Shown one piece after another: positions 45,409-54,008 of a stretch of 64,000 bases of DNA; position 1 is the first letter of the stretch; every line of letters begins with the position of its first letter. The notes beneath the pieces are model-generated. The model was not told where the DNA came from, searched no databases, and saw only the letters and a list, made by a program, of their open reading frames with translations. This stretch comes from CAVWNR01 sp963756525 (GTDB lineage Bacteria; Actinomycetota; Actinomycetes; Mycobacteriales; Jatrophihabitantaceae). The DNA lies in contig CAVWNR010000001.1 of assembly GCA_963756525.1 (NCBI GenBank), forward strand, positions 868,001 to 932,000. The letters run 5' to 3'. The position numbers were made by a program, and so were the translations under genes.

Positions 45409-46677
45409 ATGTCTCCCACTCCCATGCCCGACGCCGCCTGGCTGCGCGGGTTGACGTCGCGGCGGGTGTCGCGTCGCGACATGCTGCGCGCGATGGGCCT
45501 CGGTGCCGGCGCGCTCGCCACGGCCGCAGTGCTCGGCTCCTGCAGCGTCGCCGGCAGCCAGGCCCCGCCCCTTGCGTCCGACTTCTGGTCCGGACAGAAG
45601 AAGGCCGGCCACCTCGACTGGGCGCAGTGGCCGCTCTACATCGACACCGACACGGTCAACGGCAAGACGACCTACCCGTCGCTCGAGCTGTTCACCAAAC
45701 AGACCGGCATCACGGTCAACTACCAGGAGGTCATCCAGGACGTCGAGTCCTACTTCGGGGTGATCCGGCCCGTGCTCGCCGCCGGCCAGAGCACCGGCTT
45801 CGATCTGATGGTCATCACCAACGGCATCTACCTGACCCAGCTGATCGAGCTGAACTTCCTGATCCCGCTCGACCACAAGTTGATGCCGAACTTCTTCGCC
45901 AACGCCGGCGCGACGGTGAAGAATCCCAGCTTCGACCCCGGCAACAAGTACACGGCGGCCTGGCAATCGGGCATCACCGGGATCGCCTACAACCCCAAGT
46001 ACGTCAAGCGGAAGATCACCAGCTTCAACGACCTGCTGGATCCCGCGTTCATCGGCAAGGTCGGGATGTTCGGCGACAACCAGGACCTGCCGAACCTCGC
46101 CCTGTCCGGCATCGGCGTCAACCCCGAGACGTCTACCGAGGCCGACTGGCGGCGCGCGGCCAAGGTGCTCATCAAGCAGCGCGACGCGGGCCTGGTTCGG
46201 GCCTACTACCAGCAGGAGTACATCGCGCCGCTGTCCAAGGGTGACCTCTGGATCTCGATGGCCTGGTCCGGCGACATCTTCCAGGCCAACCAGTCCACCC
46301 CGGGCCTGGACCTGCAGTTCGTCGTGCCGGACGAGGGCGCCGTCGTCTGGACCGACAACCTGTGCATCCCGCGCTACGCCCGCCACCCCGTCGACGCCAT
46401 GGCGATGATCAACTTCATGTATCAGCCGCAGGTCGCGGCCATGGTCGCCGAGGGCGTCAACTACTTCACCCCGGTGCCGGGCGCCCGTAAGTACATCCAG
46501 CAGGACGCCGCAGCGGCGACGGACAAGGACGACAAGGAGCTGCTGACGACTCTCGCCGACAGCCCGTTGATCTTCCCGAGCCCGCAGATGCTGTCGCGGC
46601 TACATCGCTATCGGACGCTCTCGCCCCAGGAGCTGGAAGTGTGGAACCAGATCTTCGAACCGGTGTACCAGTCATGA
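45409..46677 (+). CDS. Spermidine/putrescine-type extracellular binding protein (Tat lipoprotein)
   Basis: 422-residue PotD/PotF-like solute-binding protein. The N-terminus has a twin-arginine motif (Arg22-Arg23 in 'SRRDMLRAMG') and a lipobox ending at Cys45 ('AVLGSCSVAG'), so it is predicted to be exported folded by Tat and lipid-anchored. The mature part shows 'QWPLYIDTDTVNGKTTYPSL', 'GFDLMVITNGIYLTQLIEL' and 'PDEGAVVWTDNLCIPRYA', as in polyamine-binding proteins. It starts 10 bases after the ATPase stop. A 48-bp palindrome follows. The polyamine ligand is inferred from family and neighbours. Confidence 0.92.
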   Translation: MSPTPMPDAAWLRGLTSRRVSRRDMLRAMGLGAGALATAAVLGSCSVAGSQAPPLASDFWSGQKKAGHLDWAQWPLYIDTDTVNGKTTYPSLELFTKQTGITVNYQEVIQDVESYFGVIRPVLAAGQSTGFDLMVITNGIYLTQLIELNFLIPLDHKLMPNFFANAGATVKNPSFDPGNKYTAAWQSGITGIAYNPKYVKRKITSFNDLLDPAFIGKVGMFGDNQDLPNLALSGIGVNPETSTEADWRRAAKVLIKQRDAGLVRAYYQQEYIAPLSKGDLWISMAWSGDIFQANQSTPGLDLQFVVPDEGAVVWTDNLCIPRYARHPVDAMAMINFMYQPQVAAMVAEGVNYFTPVPGARKYIQQDAAAATDKDDKELLTTLADSPLIFPSPQMLSRLHRYRTLSPQELEVWNQIFEPVYQS

Positions 46678-46695
46678 TCGCGCCCCTTCCCCGTC

Positions 46696-46743
46696 ATGAT
46701 CTCGGGCGAATGTGCGAGATCTCGCAGATCCGCCCGAGGTCAT
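46696..46743. promoter_or_regulatory. Palindrome between binding-protein and permease genes
   Basis: Two directly abutting 24-base arms (46696-46719 starting ATGATCTCGGGCGA; 46720-46743) pairing at 21 of 24 positions. It lies 18 bases after the binding-protein stop and before the first permease, the same operon position as the 9953-9987 stem-loop in the sugar operon. Likely an mRNA-stability or attenuation element. Confidence 0.8.
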
Positions 46744-46768
46744 CGGAGGCGACTGGCGGTGTGCGGCG

Positions 46769-47692
46769 GTGACCGCTGAGGTCCTCGCGCCGCCTGCGAG
46801 CGCGCACCACGAGTTCGAGCAGGGCCGGCTGCGTCGCGCGCTCGGCCGGCAGACCGCGTACTGGCTGATCCTGCCGGGCGGCCTCTGGCTGGCGATCTTC
46901 TTCGTCGTGCCGATGGTCTTCATGCTGTCGCTGTCGTTGATGACCGGCGACTTCATCAAGGGCTTCCACCAAACGTTGCACTTCGCCAACTACAGCCGGG
47001 TCATCTCGCTCTACCACGAGCAGTTCCTCCGCTCGATCGTGTATGCGGTGATCGTCACCGCGCTCACGATCGTGCTGGCCTACCCGATGGCCTACTGGAT
47101 CGCGTTCCGCGGCGGGCGGCACAAGTCGACGTTCCTGCTGCTCATCCTGCTGCCGTTCTTCGTCTCGTTCGTGATCCGTACGCTCTCCTGGCAGTTCATC
47201 CTCGCTGACAACGGGTTCGTGCTCACCGCGCTGCGGCACCTGCATCTCGTCTCGCACGACTTCCACGTGCTGGCCACCCCGGTCGCGGTGGTGTGCGGCC
47301 TGACCTACAACTACCTGCCGTTCATGGTGCTGCCGCTGTACGTCTCGCTGGAGCGGATCGACAAGCGGCTGCTCGAGGCCGCGAACGACCTCTACGCCAA
47401 CCGCGCGCAGGCGCTGGCCCGGATCGTCTTCCCACTCTCGATCCCCGGCGTGTTCGCGGGCGTGCTGATGACGTTCGTCCCGGTGGCCTCGGACTTCGTC
47501 AACGCCCAGCTGCTCGGCGGTGCGCGCACCACCATGATCGGCAACGTCATCCAGACGCTGTACCTGACCAACAACGACTACCCGGGCGCGTCGGCGCTGT
47601 CGTTCACGCTGATGGCGGCGCTGCTGATCGGCGTCTTCGCCTACGCCCGGGCGCTCGGCACGAAGGACGTGATGGAGGCGGCCGCGATATGA
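46769..47692 (+). CDS. potB: ABC transporter permease (PotB type)
   Basis: 307-residue permease of the spermidine/putrescine type. After a ~35-residue N-terminus, 'AYWLILPGGLWLAIFFVVPM' starts the first of six membrane segments; the EAA loop is 'LEAANDLYANRAQALARIVF'. GTG 46769 is taken as start: an upstream ATG at 46712 would place coding sequence inside the palindrome, and GGAGG at 46745 is rather far. The stop overlaps the next permease start. Confidence 0.92.
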   Translation: MTAEVLAPPASAHHEFEQGRLRRALGRQTAYWLILPGGLWLAIFFVVPMVFMLSLSLMTGDFIKGFHQTLHFANYSRVISLYHEQFLRSIVYAVIVTALTIVLAYPMAYWIAFRGGRHKSTFLLLILLPFFVSFVIRTLSWQFILADNGFVLTALRHLHLVSHDFHVLATPVAVVCGLTYNYLPFMVLPLYVSLERIDKRLLEAANDLYANRAQALARIVFPLSIPGVFAGVLMTFVPVASDFVNAQLLGGARTTMIGNVIQTLYLTNNDYPGASALSFTLMAALLIGVFAYARALGTKDVMEAAAI

Positions 47693-48531
47693 GCACAACG
47701 ATCACCGCGACCCGCACGCCCGCATCGGGTGCTCCGGCGCGCCGGCCGCGCCGCCGCTGGACGCACTACATCCTGCCGACCTACACCGGGCTGGTCATCT
47801 TCTACCTGTGCCTGCCGATCTTCGTGATGATCCTCTTCGGCTTCAACGACACGAAGGGCAAGTACAACACGCAGTTCCAGGGCTTCACCCTGCGCTGGTA
47901 TCGGGAGCTGTTCGCGATCAGCGGCCTCACCAAGGCGCTCGTCAACTCGATCACCATCGCGATCCTCGCCACGATCATCTCCTGCCTGCTCGGCGGCTGC
48001 CTCGGCCTCGCCCTGGGCCGGTACCGATTCCGGGGCAAGGGGTCGACCGGGCTGGTGCTCTTCGCGCAGATCGCCACACCGGAACTGGTGCTCGGCACCT
48101 CGCTGCTGTCGCTGTTCCTGACGCTGGGAATCTCCCGCGGCTACTGGACGATCCTCATCGCGCACGTGATGTTCTGCATCCCGTTCGTCGCGGTCACCGT
48201 GCAGGCCCGGGTGGCCGGGCTGAACCGCTCGCTGGAGGAGGCGGCGCTCGACCTGGGCGCCACCCCGCGGGTGACGTTCTACAAGGTCACCCTTCCGATG
48301 ATCATGCCCGGGTTGCTGGCCGGCGCGCTCCTGGCGTTCGCGCTGTCCATCGACGACTTCGTGACGACCAGCTTCAACAACGGCTCGACGAACACCTTCC
48401 CGCTGTGGGTCTACGGCGCGTCCAGGTTGGGCATCCCGCCGCAGGTCAACGTGATGGGCACGCTGATCTTCCTGTTCGGCGTGCTGCTCGCCGTGACGAA
48501 CGTGCTGGCCGCCCGGCGCAAGCGCGCGTGA
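47689..48531 (+). CDS. potC: ABC transporter permease (PotC type)
   Basis: 280-residue partner permease. A basic N-terminus ('PARRPRRRWTHY') precedes six membrane segments; the EAA loop is 'LEEAALDLGATPRVTFYKVT'. 'FALSIDDFVTTSFNNGSTNT' is a hallmark of PotC/YdcV-type permeases. ATG 47689 overlaps the PotB stop (ATGA), and its own stop overlaps the FAD oxidase GTG, showing tight coupling along the operon. Confidence 0.94.
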   Translation: MSTTITATRTPASGAPARRPRRRWTHYILPTYTGLVIFYLCLPIFVMILFGFNDTKGKYNTQFQGFTLRWYRELFAISGLTKALVNSITIAILATIISCLLGGCLGLALGRYRFRGKGSTGLVLFAQIATPELVLGTSLLSLFLTLGISRGYWTILIAHVMFCIPFVAVTVQARVAGLNRSLEEAALDLGATPRVTFYKVTLPMIMPGLLAGALLAFALSIDDFVTTSFNNGSTNTFPLWVYGASRLGIPPQVNVMGTLIFLFGVLLAVTNVLAARRKRA

Positions 48532-49931
48532 GCTCCGACGCCGCACGGGCGGCGCTGCGCGACGTGGCCTACACGCCGTACTGGCTGGACTCGCCGGACG
48601 CGCCGGCGCCGCGGCCGCCGCTCGACGGCGACGCCGAGTGCGACCTCGCGGTGGTCGGCGGCGGCTACACCGGGTTGTGGACGGCGTTGCTGGCCAAGCA
48701 GGACGACCCGGCACGCGACGTGCTCTTGCTGGAAGCACGCCGGATCGGCGCGGCGGCGTCCGGACGCAACGGCGGATTCTGCGCCGCCAGCCTGACCCAC
48801 GGCATCGGCAACGGCGAGAGCCGCCTCCCGGACGAGATGCCAGTGCTGGAGCGGCTGGGCCGGGAGAACCTCGACGGGATCGAGAAGACGCTCGCCCGCT
48901 ACGACATCGACTGCGACTTCGAGCGCACCGGCGAGCTCGACGTCGCCACCCGGCCGCACGAGGTGCCGTGGCTGACGGAAGAGGTCGAGGCGGCGAGCCG
49001 GTTCGGTCACGAGGCCGTGCTGCTCGACCGCGACGCCGTGCGCGCGGAGCTCGACTCGCCGACCTACCTCGGCGGGGCGTGGCTTCGCGACAGCGTCGCG
49101 CTGCTGCACCCGGCGCGGCTGGCCTGGGGGCTGGCGAACGCGTGCGAACGGCTCGGCGTGCGGATCGCGGAGGGGACGCCCGTGTCGCGGCTGCGCGCCG
49201 ACGGCGCGGGCATCCGGCTGGGCACTCCCGCCGGCAACGTACGCGCCCGGCAGGCCGCACTCGGCACCAACGCCTTCCCGTCGCTGCTGCGCCGCCTGCG
49301 CCCCTTCACCGTGCCGGTGTACGACTACGCGCTGGTCAGCCAGCCGCTGAGCCCGGCGCAGCTCGCCGCGATCGGCTGGCGCAACCGGCAGGGCGTCGGC
49401 GACATGGGCAACCAGTTCCACTACTACCGGCTGACCAGCGACAACCGCGTCCTCTGGGGCGGCTACGACGCGATCTACCACTGGCGCAACGGGCTGCGCG
49501 ACTCGTTCGACCGCCGCCCGGTGACGTTCGAGCAGCTGGCCCGGCACTTCTTCGGCACGTTCCCGCAGCTGGCCGGGCTGCGCTTCGCGCACGCGTGGGG
49601 CGGGGCCATCGACACCTGCAGCCGGTTCTTCGCCTTCCAGGGCACCGCTCTGCGCGGGCGGGTCGGCTACAGCCTCGGTTACACCGGCCTCGGCGTCGCC
49701 GCGACCCGGTTCGGCGCGCAGGTGATGCTGGACCTGCTGGCCGGCCGCTCGACCGAGGCGACCAGGCTGCGGGCCGTGCGGTCGCGGCCGGTGCCGTTCC
49801 CGCCCGAGCCGGCGCGCTCGGCGGGCATCGCGATCACCCGCCGGGCGTTGGCCCGCGCCGACGAACGCGGCGGCCGCCGCGGGCCGTGGCTGCGTACGCT
49901 CGACCGGCTGGGAATGGGCTTCGACTCGTAA
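48528..49931 (+). CDS. FAD-dependent oxidoreductase (gamma-glutamylputrescine-oxidase-like)
   Basis: 467-residue DAO-superfamily flavoenzyme. FAD-binding motif 'LAVVGGGYTGLWTALLAKQ' near residue 39, 'RIGAAASGRNGGFCAASLTH' as the flavin loop and 'VGYSLGYTGLGVAATRFGA' at the C-terminus. Similar genes sit inside polyamine ABC operons of actinobacteria and are often annotated as PuuB-like. GTG 48528 overlaps the PotC stop. It is about as long as the other FAD oxidase of the cluster (39572-40939) and shares its motif layout, so the cluster carries two paralogous amine oxidases with possibly different substrates. Confidence 0.92.
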   Translation: MSSDAARAALRDVAYTPYWLDSPDAPAPRPPLDGDAECDLAVVGGGYTGLWTALLAKQDDPARDVLLLEARRIGAAASGRNGGFCAASLTHGIGNGESRLPDEMPVLERLGRENLDGIEKTLARYDIDCDFERTGELDVATRPHEVPWLTEEVEAASRFGHEAVLLDRDAVRAELDSPTYLGGAWLRDSVALLHPARLAWGLANACERLGVRIAEGTPVSRLRADGAGIRLGTPAGNVRARQAALGTNAFPSLLRRLRPFTVPVYDYALVSQPLSPAQLAAIGWRNRQGVGDMGNQFHYYRLTSDNRVLWGGYDAIYHWRNGLRDSFDRRPVTFEQLARHFFGTFPQLAGLRFAHAWGGAIDTCSRFFAFQGTALRGRVGYSLGYTGLGVAATRFGAQVMLDLLAGRSTEATRLRAVRSRPVPFPPEPARSAGIAITRRALARADERGGRRGPWLRTLDRLGMGFDS

Positions 49932-49943
49932 GGGATTGGCGGC

Positions 49944-50957
49944 ATGGCCAGGTACGGCGCGCAGTTCGGGCCCGACATCACCTTCCTCGGCGTTGACCGC
50001 TGCGACTGGACGGATCCCTCGACCTATCCCGACGCCGACGTGGTGATCCTCGGCGCGCCGTTCGACGGCGGCACCTCGCATCGGGCCGGCACCCGGTTCG
50101 GTCCCCAGTACATCCGCCAGACCTGCTACCTGCCGCACGACGGGTCGCGTCCGTCGCTGGCCTTGCGCGTGGACGGCCTCGCCGACCTGCGGGTCTTCGA
50201 CGCCGGCGACGTCGAGATGTTCTCCGGCGACGCGGCGCGCTCCGTCCGCGACCTGCAGGCCGCGGTGTACGCGGTGGCGCGCACCGGCGCGATCCCGCTG
50301 ACCCTCGGCGGCGACCACACGATCGCCTGGCCGGACGCCGCGGGCGTGGCGCAGCACCTCGGCGCCGGGCGAGTCAGCATGATCCACTTCGACGCGCACG
50401 CGGACACCGGCAACATCGAGTTCGGCTCGCTGATCGGCCACGGCCAGCCGATGCGGCGGCTGATCGAGTCCGGCGCGGTGCGCGGCGACCGGTTCCTGCA
50501 GATCGGCCTACGCGGTTACTGGCCGCCGCCGGAGACGCTGGACTGGATGGCCGCTCAGCGGATGCGCTCCTACGAGATGACCGAGATCGGCGCCCGCGGG
50601 CTCGACGAGTGTCTCAGCGAGGCGTTCGCGATCGCGACCGACGACTGCGACGGCGTCTTCCTCTCCGTCGACATCGACGTGTGCGACCCGGGCCACGCGC
50701 CGGGCACCGGGACCCCCGAGCCGGGTGGGCTCTCCGCGCGTCAGCTGCTCGACGCGGTGCGCCGCATCGGCTACGAGCTCCCCGTCGTCGGCATCGACGT
50801 GGTCGAGGTATCCCCGCCCTACGACCACGCCGAGATCACGTCGTTCCTGGCGAATCGGGTGGTGCTGGAGGCGCTCTCCGGCATCGCCCGCCGCCGCAAG
50901 GACGCCGCGGACGGCACGACCTGGGACCGGCGCCGCCCCCTGCTCGACGGCCGCTGA
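49944..50957 (+). CDS. Ureohydrolase (agmatinase family)
   Basis: 337-residue Mn-dependent hydrolase of the arginase/agmatinase superfamily. The metal ligands are complete: His125 in 'LTLGGDHTIAW', Asp150-x-His152-x-Asp154 in 'IHFDAHADTGN', and Asp243-x-Asp245 in 'LSVDIDVCDPGHAPGTGTPE'. Agmatinase would make putrescine plus urea; guanidinobutyrase or related activities are equally compatible. It starts 12 bases after the oxidase stop and ends the operon, just before the second copy of the dispersed palindrome. Its presence suggests that a guanidino compound such as agmatine is imported by the transporter. Confidence 0.93.
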   Translation: MARYGAQFGPDITFLGVDRCDWTDPSTYPDADVVILGAPFDGGTSHRAGTRFGPQYIRQTCYLPHDGSRPSLALRVDGLADLRVFDAGDVEMFSGDAARSVRDLQAAVYAVARTGAIPLTLGGDHTIAWPDAAGVAQHLGAGRVSMIHFDAHADTGNIEFGSLIGHGQPMRRLIESGAVRGDRFLQIGLRGYWPPPETLDWMAAQRMRSYEMTEIGARGLDECLSEAFAIATDDCDGVFLSVDIDVCDPGHAPGTGTPEPGGLSARQLLDAVRRIGYELPVVGIDVVEVSPPYDHAEITSFLANRVVLEALSGIARRRKDAADGTTWDRRRPLLDGR

Positions 50958-50988
50958 CCGATAGCCGCACGTCGCGACCCCAACTCCC

Positions 50989-51045
50989 CGCTGTTGATGT
51001 TGGAGTAGTGGCGGTTATTCGACCACGAGTCCAACATCAACAGCG
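50989..51045. repeat. Dispersed 55-bp palindrome, copy 2 (inverted)
   Basis: Arms 50989-51011 and 51023-51045 pair at 21 of 23 positions around an 11-base loop. Read on the minus strand it is almost the same sequence as 4638-4692, loop included, so the two are copies of one element in opposite orientation. It lies between the convergent agmatinase-type gene and the DUF2631 gene, at the right edge of the accessory block. Confidence 0.85.
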
Positions 51046-51104
51046 GACCAGCGCAAGGGCGCAACGGCGGAAGGGCGGCGGCGACCGCGCGGCTACGGCT
51101 ACGG

Positions 51105-51383
51105 CTACTTGCGCCAGGAGGTGCGGCGGCGGTGCACGTCCCACAGCAGCATCACGAACAGGATGGCGGCGAAGATCGACAGCCACATCGTGCCCTGCGC
51201 GTTGTAGTGGGTCGTGGTGACCATCACGAGCAGCACGAAGATGACGATCCAGCCGGCGACGCGCGCCGGGCGGCCCCACTCGGCGTGCCAGCCCCACTGC
51301 GACGGGTGCTCGGTGGGGTGGTGCTCGGCGTACTCCTCGGGCTCGCCCTCCAACTCGGGGGCGCTGCCGGGTTCGAGGGCCAC
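51105..51383 (-). CDS. DUF2631 family membrane protein
   Basis: 92-residue actinobacterial protein of unknown function. An acidic/His-containing N-terminus ('[20 protein letters not shown]') precedes two adjacent hydrophobic segments ('[16 protein letters not shown]' and '[16 protein letters not shown]') and a basic end '[11 protein letters not shown]'. GTG 51383 is preceded by AGGAG on the minus strand; the frame is open upstream into dxr. It is divergent from dxr, its usual neighbour in actinobacteria. Confidence 0.88.
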   Translation of the reverse strand: MALEPGSAPELEGEPEEYAEHHPTEHPSQWGWHAEWGRPARVAGWIVIFVLLVMVTTTHYNAQGTMWLSIFAAILFVMLLWDVHRRRTSWRK

Positions 51384-51442
51384 GGCTCGCTCCTGTCTCG
51401 CGCTGCTACCGGCCTCATTCTGGCACTGACCGGCGGGTCGGC

Positions 51443-51448
51443 GAGAAT
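51443..51448 (+). promoter_or_regulatory. Candidate -10 element, leaderless start of dxr
   Basis: GAGAAT ends 6 bases before ATG 51455, with no Shine-Dalgarno site. Same hexamer as before the LuxR-type gene. No clear -35. Confidence 0.35.
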
Positions 51449-51454
51449 GGCCCG

Positions 51455-52651
51455 ATGACGGGTCCCCGCGAGGTAGTCCTGCTCGGCTCGACCGGATCGA
51501 TCGGCACCCAGACGATCGACGTGGTCCGCGCCGCACCGGACCGGTTCCACGTCGGCGCGATCTGCGCCGGCGGCGGCAACGTCGCGCTGCTCGCCGAGCA
51601 GGCGATCGGGCTGGGGGTGCGCGCCGTCGGCGTCGCGAACGAAGACAGCGCCGCAGAGCTGCGGGCGCGCCTCGACGCGGGCTGGCCCGCCGACAGCGAG
51701 GCGCCGCGGATCGCGGCGGGCCCCGACGCGCTGACCGAGCTGGCCGCCCTGCCCGCCGACGTGGTCCTCAACGCCGTCGACGGGGCACAGGGGCTGCGCG
51801 CCACCCTGGCCGCTCTGGACGCGGGTCGGACGGTGGCGCTGGCCAACAAGGAGTCGCTGATCGCGGGCGGCCCGCTGGTGACCAGCCGGGCCAAGCCGGA
51901 CCAGATCGTGCCCGTCGACTCCGAGCACTCGGCGATCGCGCAGTGCCTGCGCGGCGGCACCGCGGAGGAGGTGCGCCGACTGGTGATCACCGCTAGCGGT
52001 GGGCCGTTCCGCGGCCGCAACCGCGCCGAGATGGCCGACGTCACACCGGCGCAGGCGCTGGCCCACCCGACCTGGCAGATGGGCCAGCTGGTCACCACGA
52101 ACTCGGCAACGCTGGTCAACAAAGGCCTGGAGCTGATCGAGGCGCACCTGCTCTTCGGCGTGCCGTACGAGCGCATCCAGGTCGTCGTCCACCCGCAGTC
52201 GATCGTGCACTCCATGGTCGAGTTCGTGGACGGCTCGACGCTGGCCCAGGCGTCTCCGCCGGACATGCGGCTGCCCATCTCGCTCGCGCTGGGCTGGCCG
52301 GACCGGGTGCGCGGCGCCGCGCGAGCGGTCGACTGGACGAAGGCGCAGAGCTGGACGTGGGAGCCGGTCGACAACGCGGCGTTCCCCGCGATCGAACTGG
52401 CCCGGACGGCAGGCCGAGCCGGCGGCTGCGCCCCGGCGGTCTACAACGCCGTCAACGAGGAGCTGGTCGCCGCCTTCCACGCCGGCGCGGTCGGCTTCCT
52501 GGCCATCGTCGACACCCTCGGCGCGGTACTCGACGAATGGCTGAGAACCGAGCATGATGCCGCCGGGAACCCGGGTACCGTCGAAAACGTCGAACAGGCG
52601 CAGGCCTGGGCACGCGCACGGGCCAGGGCGGCTATCGACAGGCATCCGTAG
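51455..52651 (+). CDS. dxr: 1-deoxy-D-xylulose 5-phosphate reductoisomerase
   Basis: 398-residue NADPH-dependent enzyme making 2-C-methyl-D-erythritol 4-phosphate, the committed step of the non-mevalonate isoprenoid pathway. '[18 protein letters not shown]' binds NADPH; '[12 protein letters not shown]', '[13 protein letters not shown]', '[11 protein letters not shown]' and '[10 protein letters not shown]' carry the metal and substrate residues; '[19 protein letters not shown]' is also typical. It is followed by rseP and ispG, the usual actinobacterial trio. Confidence 0.97.
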   Translation: MTGPREVVLLGSTGSIGTQTIDVVRAAPDRFHVGAICAGGGNVALLAEQAIGLGVRAVGVANEDSAAELRARLDAGWPADSEAPRIAAGPDALTELAALPADVVLNAVDGAQGLRATLAALDAGRTVALANKESLIAGGPLVTSRAKPDQIVPVDSEHSAIAQCLRGGTAEEVRRLVITASGGPFRGRNRAEMADVTPAQALAHPTWQMGQLVTTNSATLVNKGLELIEAHLLFGVPYERIQVVVHPQSIVHSMVEFVDGSTLAQASPPDMRLPISLALGWPDRVRGAARAVDWTKAQSWTWEPVDNAAFPAIELARTAGRAGGCAPAVYNAVNEELVAAFHAGAVGFLAIVDTLGAVLDEWLRTEHDAAGNPGTVENVEQAQAWARARARAAIDRHP

Positions 52652-52660
52652 GAGGGCGCA

Positions 52661-54001
52661 GTGCTGTACCTGCTGGGCGTCCTCATCTTCGCCTTCGGGC
52701 TGCTGCTCTCCATCGCGCTGCACGAGGTCGGGCACATGGTGCCGGCGAAGAAGTTCGGCGTGAAGGTCACCCAGTACATGGTCGGTTTCGGGCCGACCGT
52801 CTGGTCGCGCAGGGGCGGCGACACCGAGTACGGGCTGAAGGCGATCCCGCTCGGCGGGTACATCCGGATGATCGGCATGGTGCCGCCGCGCGCTGACGGC
52901 ACGCGTTCGCGGTGGCCGCGCCGGCTCGCCACCGCGGTCGAGGACTTCCGGCAAGTCAGCCGCGCCGAGGTGGGCCCGGGCGACGAGGAGCGCGAGTTCT
53001 ACCGGCTCACGCCCGGCAAGAAGATGATCGTCATGCTCGGCGGCCCGAGCATGAACTTCGTCATTTACCTGGTCCTGATGGTGGCCCTCCTCGCCGGCTT
53101 GGGCATGCCGCACAGCGATGCGACCACCAAGATCTCCTCGGTCGTCCAGTGCGTGGTGCCGGCGAACTCGCCGGACGCCAACAGCACCACCTGCCCGGCC
53201 GGCGCGAAGCCGGCACCGGCGTACGGCGTGCTCAAACCCGGCGACACGATCGAGTCGATCAACGGGACGCACATCGCCACGTGGGACCAGGCCGTCGCGG
53301 TCATCCAGAACTCGGCGGGCAAGAAGCTGCAGATCGGCGTCCTCCGCGACGGCACGCCGACGATCGTGTCGCTCACCCCGGTCGAGAACGTCAAGTACGC
53401 CGACGACACCGGCACCAAGACCATCACCGCCGGCTACCTCGGCGTCGAGTCGGCGGTGCACTCCTACTTCACGCCGGTGCCGCTGACCCAGGTGCCGGGC
53501 AAGATCGGCAGCCAGATCGGGCAGGGCCTGTCGGCGATCGGCAACTACCCGCAGAAGATCGAAAGCCTGTGGGGCACCGTGTTCGACGGCAAGCCGCGCG
53601 ACCCGAACGGCGCGATCGGTGTCGTCGGCATCGGCCGGCTCGGCGGCGACATCGCGCAGAGCCACCAGTTCGACCTGCAGGACAAGGTCTTCCTGCTCGT
53701 CTCGCTGCTGGCCAGCATCAACCTGCTGCTGTTCTTCTTCAACCTGCTGCCTCTGCTGCCGCTGGACGGCGGGCACGTGGCCGGCGCCATCGTCGAGTCC
53801 GCGAAGCGCGGCTGGGCGAGGCTGCGTGAGCGGCGCACGACCGGCCCGGACGGGCGCCCGGCCAGGGCCCGCACACCGATCTTCGTCGACACCGCGCAGA
53901 TGCTGCCGATCATGTACGGAGTCGCGTCCGTCCTGATCGTCGTCACTTTGCTGGTGGTCTACGCCGATATCGTCAAGCCCATCGGCATCTCTGGCGGATA
54001 A
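52661..54001 (+). CDS. rseP: RIP metalloprotease (RseP/Rip1 family)
   Basis: 446-residue intramembrane site-2 protease that cleaves transmembrane substrates such as anti-sigma factors. The zinc motif is HEVGH (His21, Glu22, His25) in the first membrane segment; the LDG motif is '[16 protein letters not shown]' in the last third; a PDZ domain lies between ('[20 protein letters not shown]'). The GTG start at 52661 has GGAGGG upstream. In mycobacteria the orthologue Rip1 processes several anti-sigma factors. The stop TAA is part of the candidate ispG promoter. Confidence 0.96.
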   Translation: MLYLLGVLIFAFGLLLSIALHEVGHMVPAKKFGVKVTQYMVGFGPTVWSRRGGDTEYGLKAIPLGGYIRMIGMVPPRADGTRSRWPRRLATAVEDFRQVSRAEVGPGDEEREFYRLTPGKKMIVMLGGPSMNFVIYLVLMVALLAGLGMPHSDATTKISSVVQCVVPANSPDANSTTCPAGAKPAPAYGVLKPGDTIESINGTHIATWDQAVAVIQNSAGKKLQIGVLRDGTPTIVSLTPVENVKYADDTGTKTITAGYLGVESAVHSYFTPVPLTQVPGKIGSQIGQGLSAIGNYPQKIESLWGTVFDGKPRDPNGAIGVVGIGRLGGDIAQSHQFDLQDKVFLLVSLLASINLLLFFFNLLPLLPLDGGHVAGAIVESAKRGWARLRERRTTGPDGRPARARTPIFVDTAQMLPIMYGVASVLIVVTLLVVYADIVKPIGISGG

Positions 54002-54002
54002 T
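53997..54002 (+). promoter_or_regulatory. Candidate -10 element, leaderless start of ispG
   Basis: GATAAT ends 6 bases before GTG 54009 and is the closest to a consensus -10 among the leaderless candidates here. It overlaps the rseP stop codon. No ribosome site precedes the GTG. Confidence 0.4.
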
Positions 54003-54008
54003 GGGCCG

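Noticed and set aside
44134..46386. Antisense frame of 750 codons opposite the ABC ATPase and binding-protein genes
   Set aside because: Shadow of two clear plus-strand genes, with no recognisable domain.
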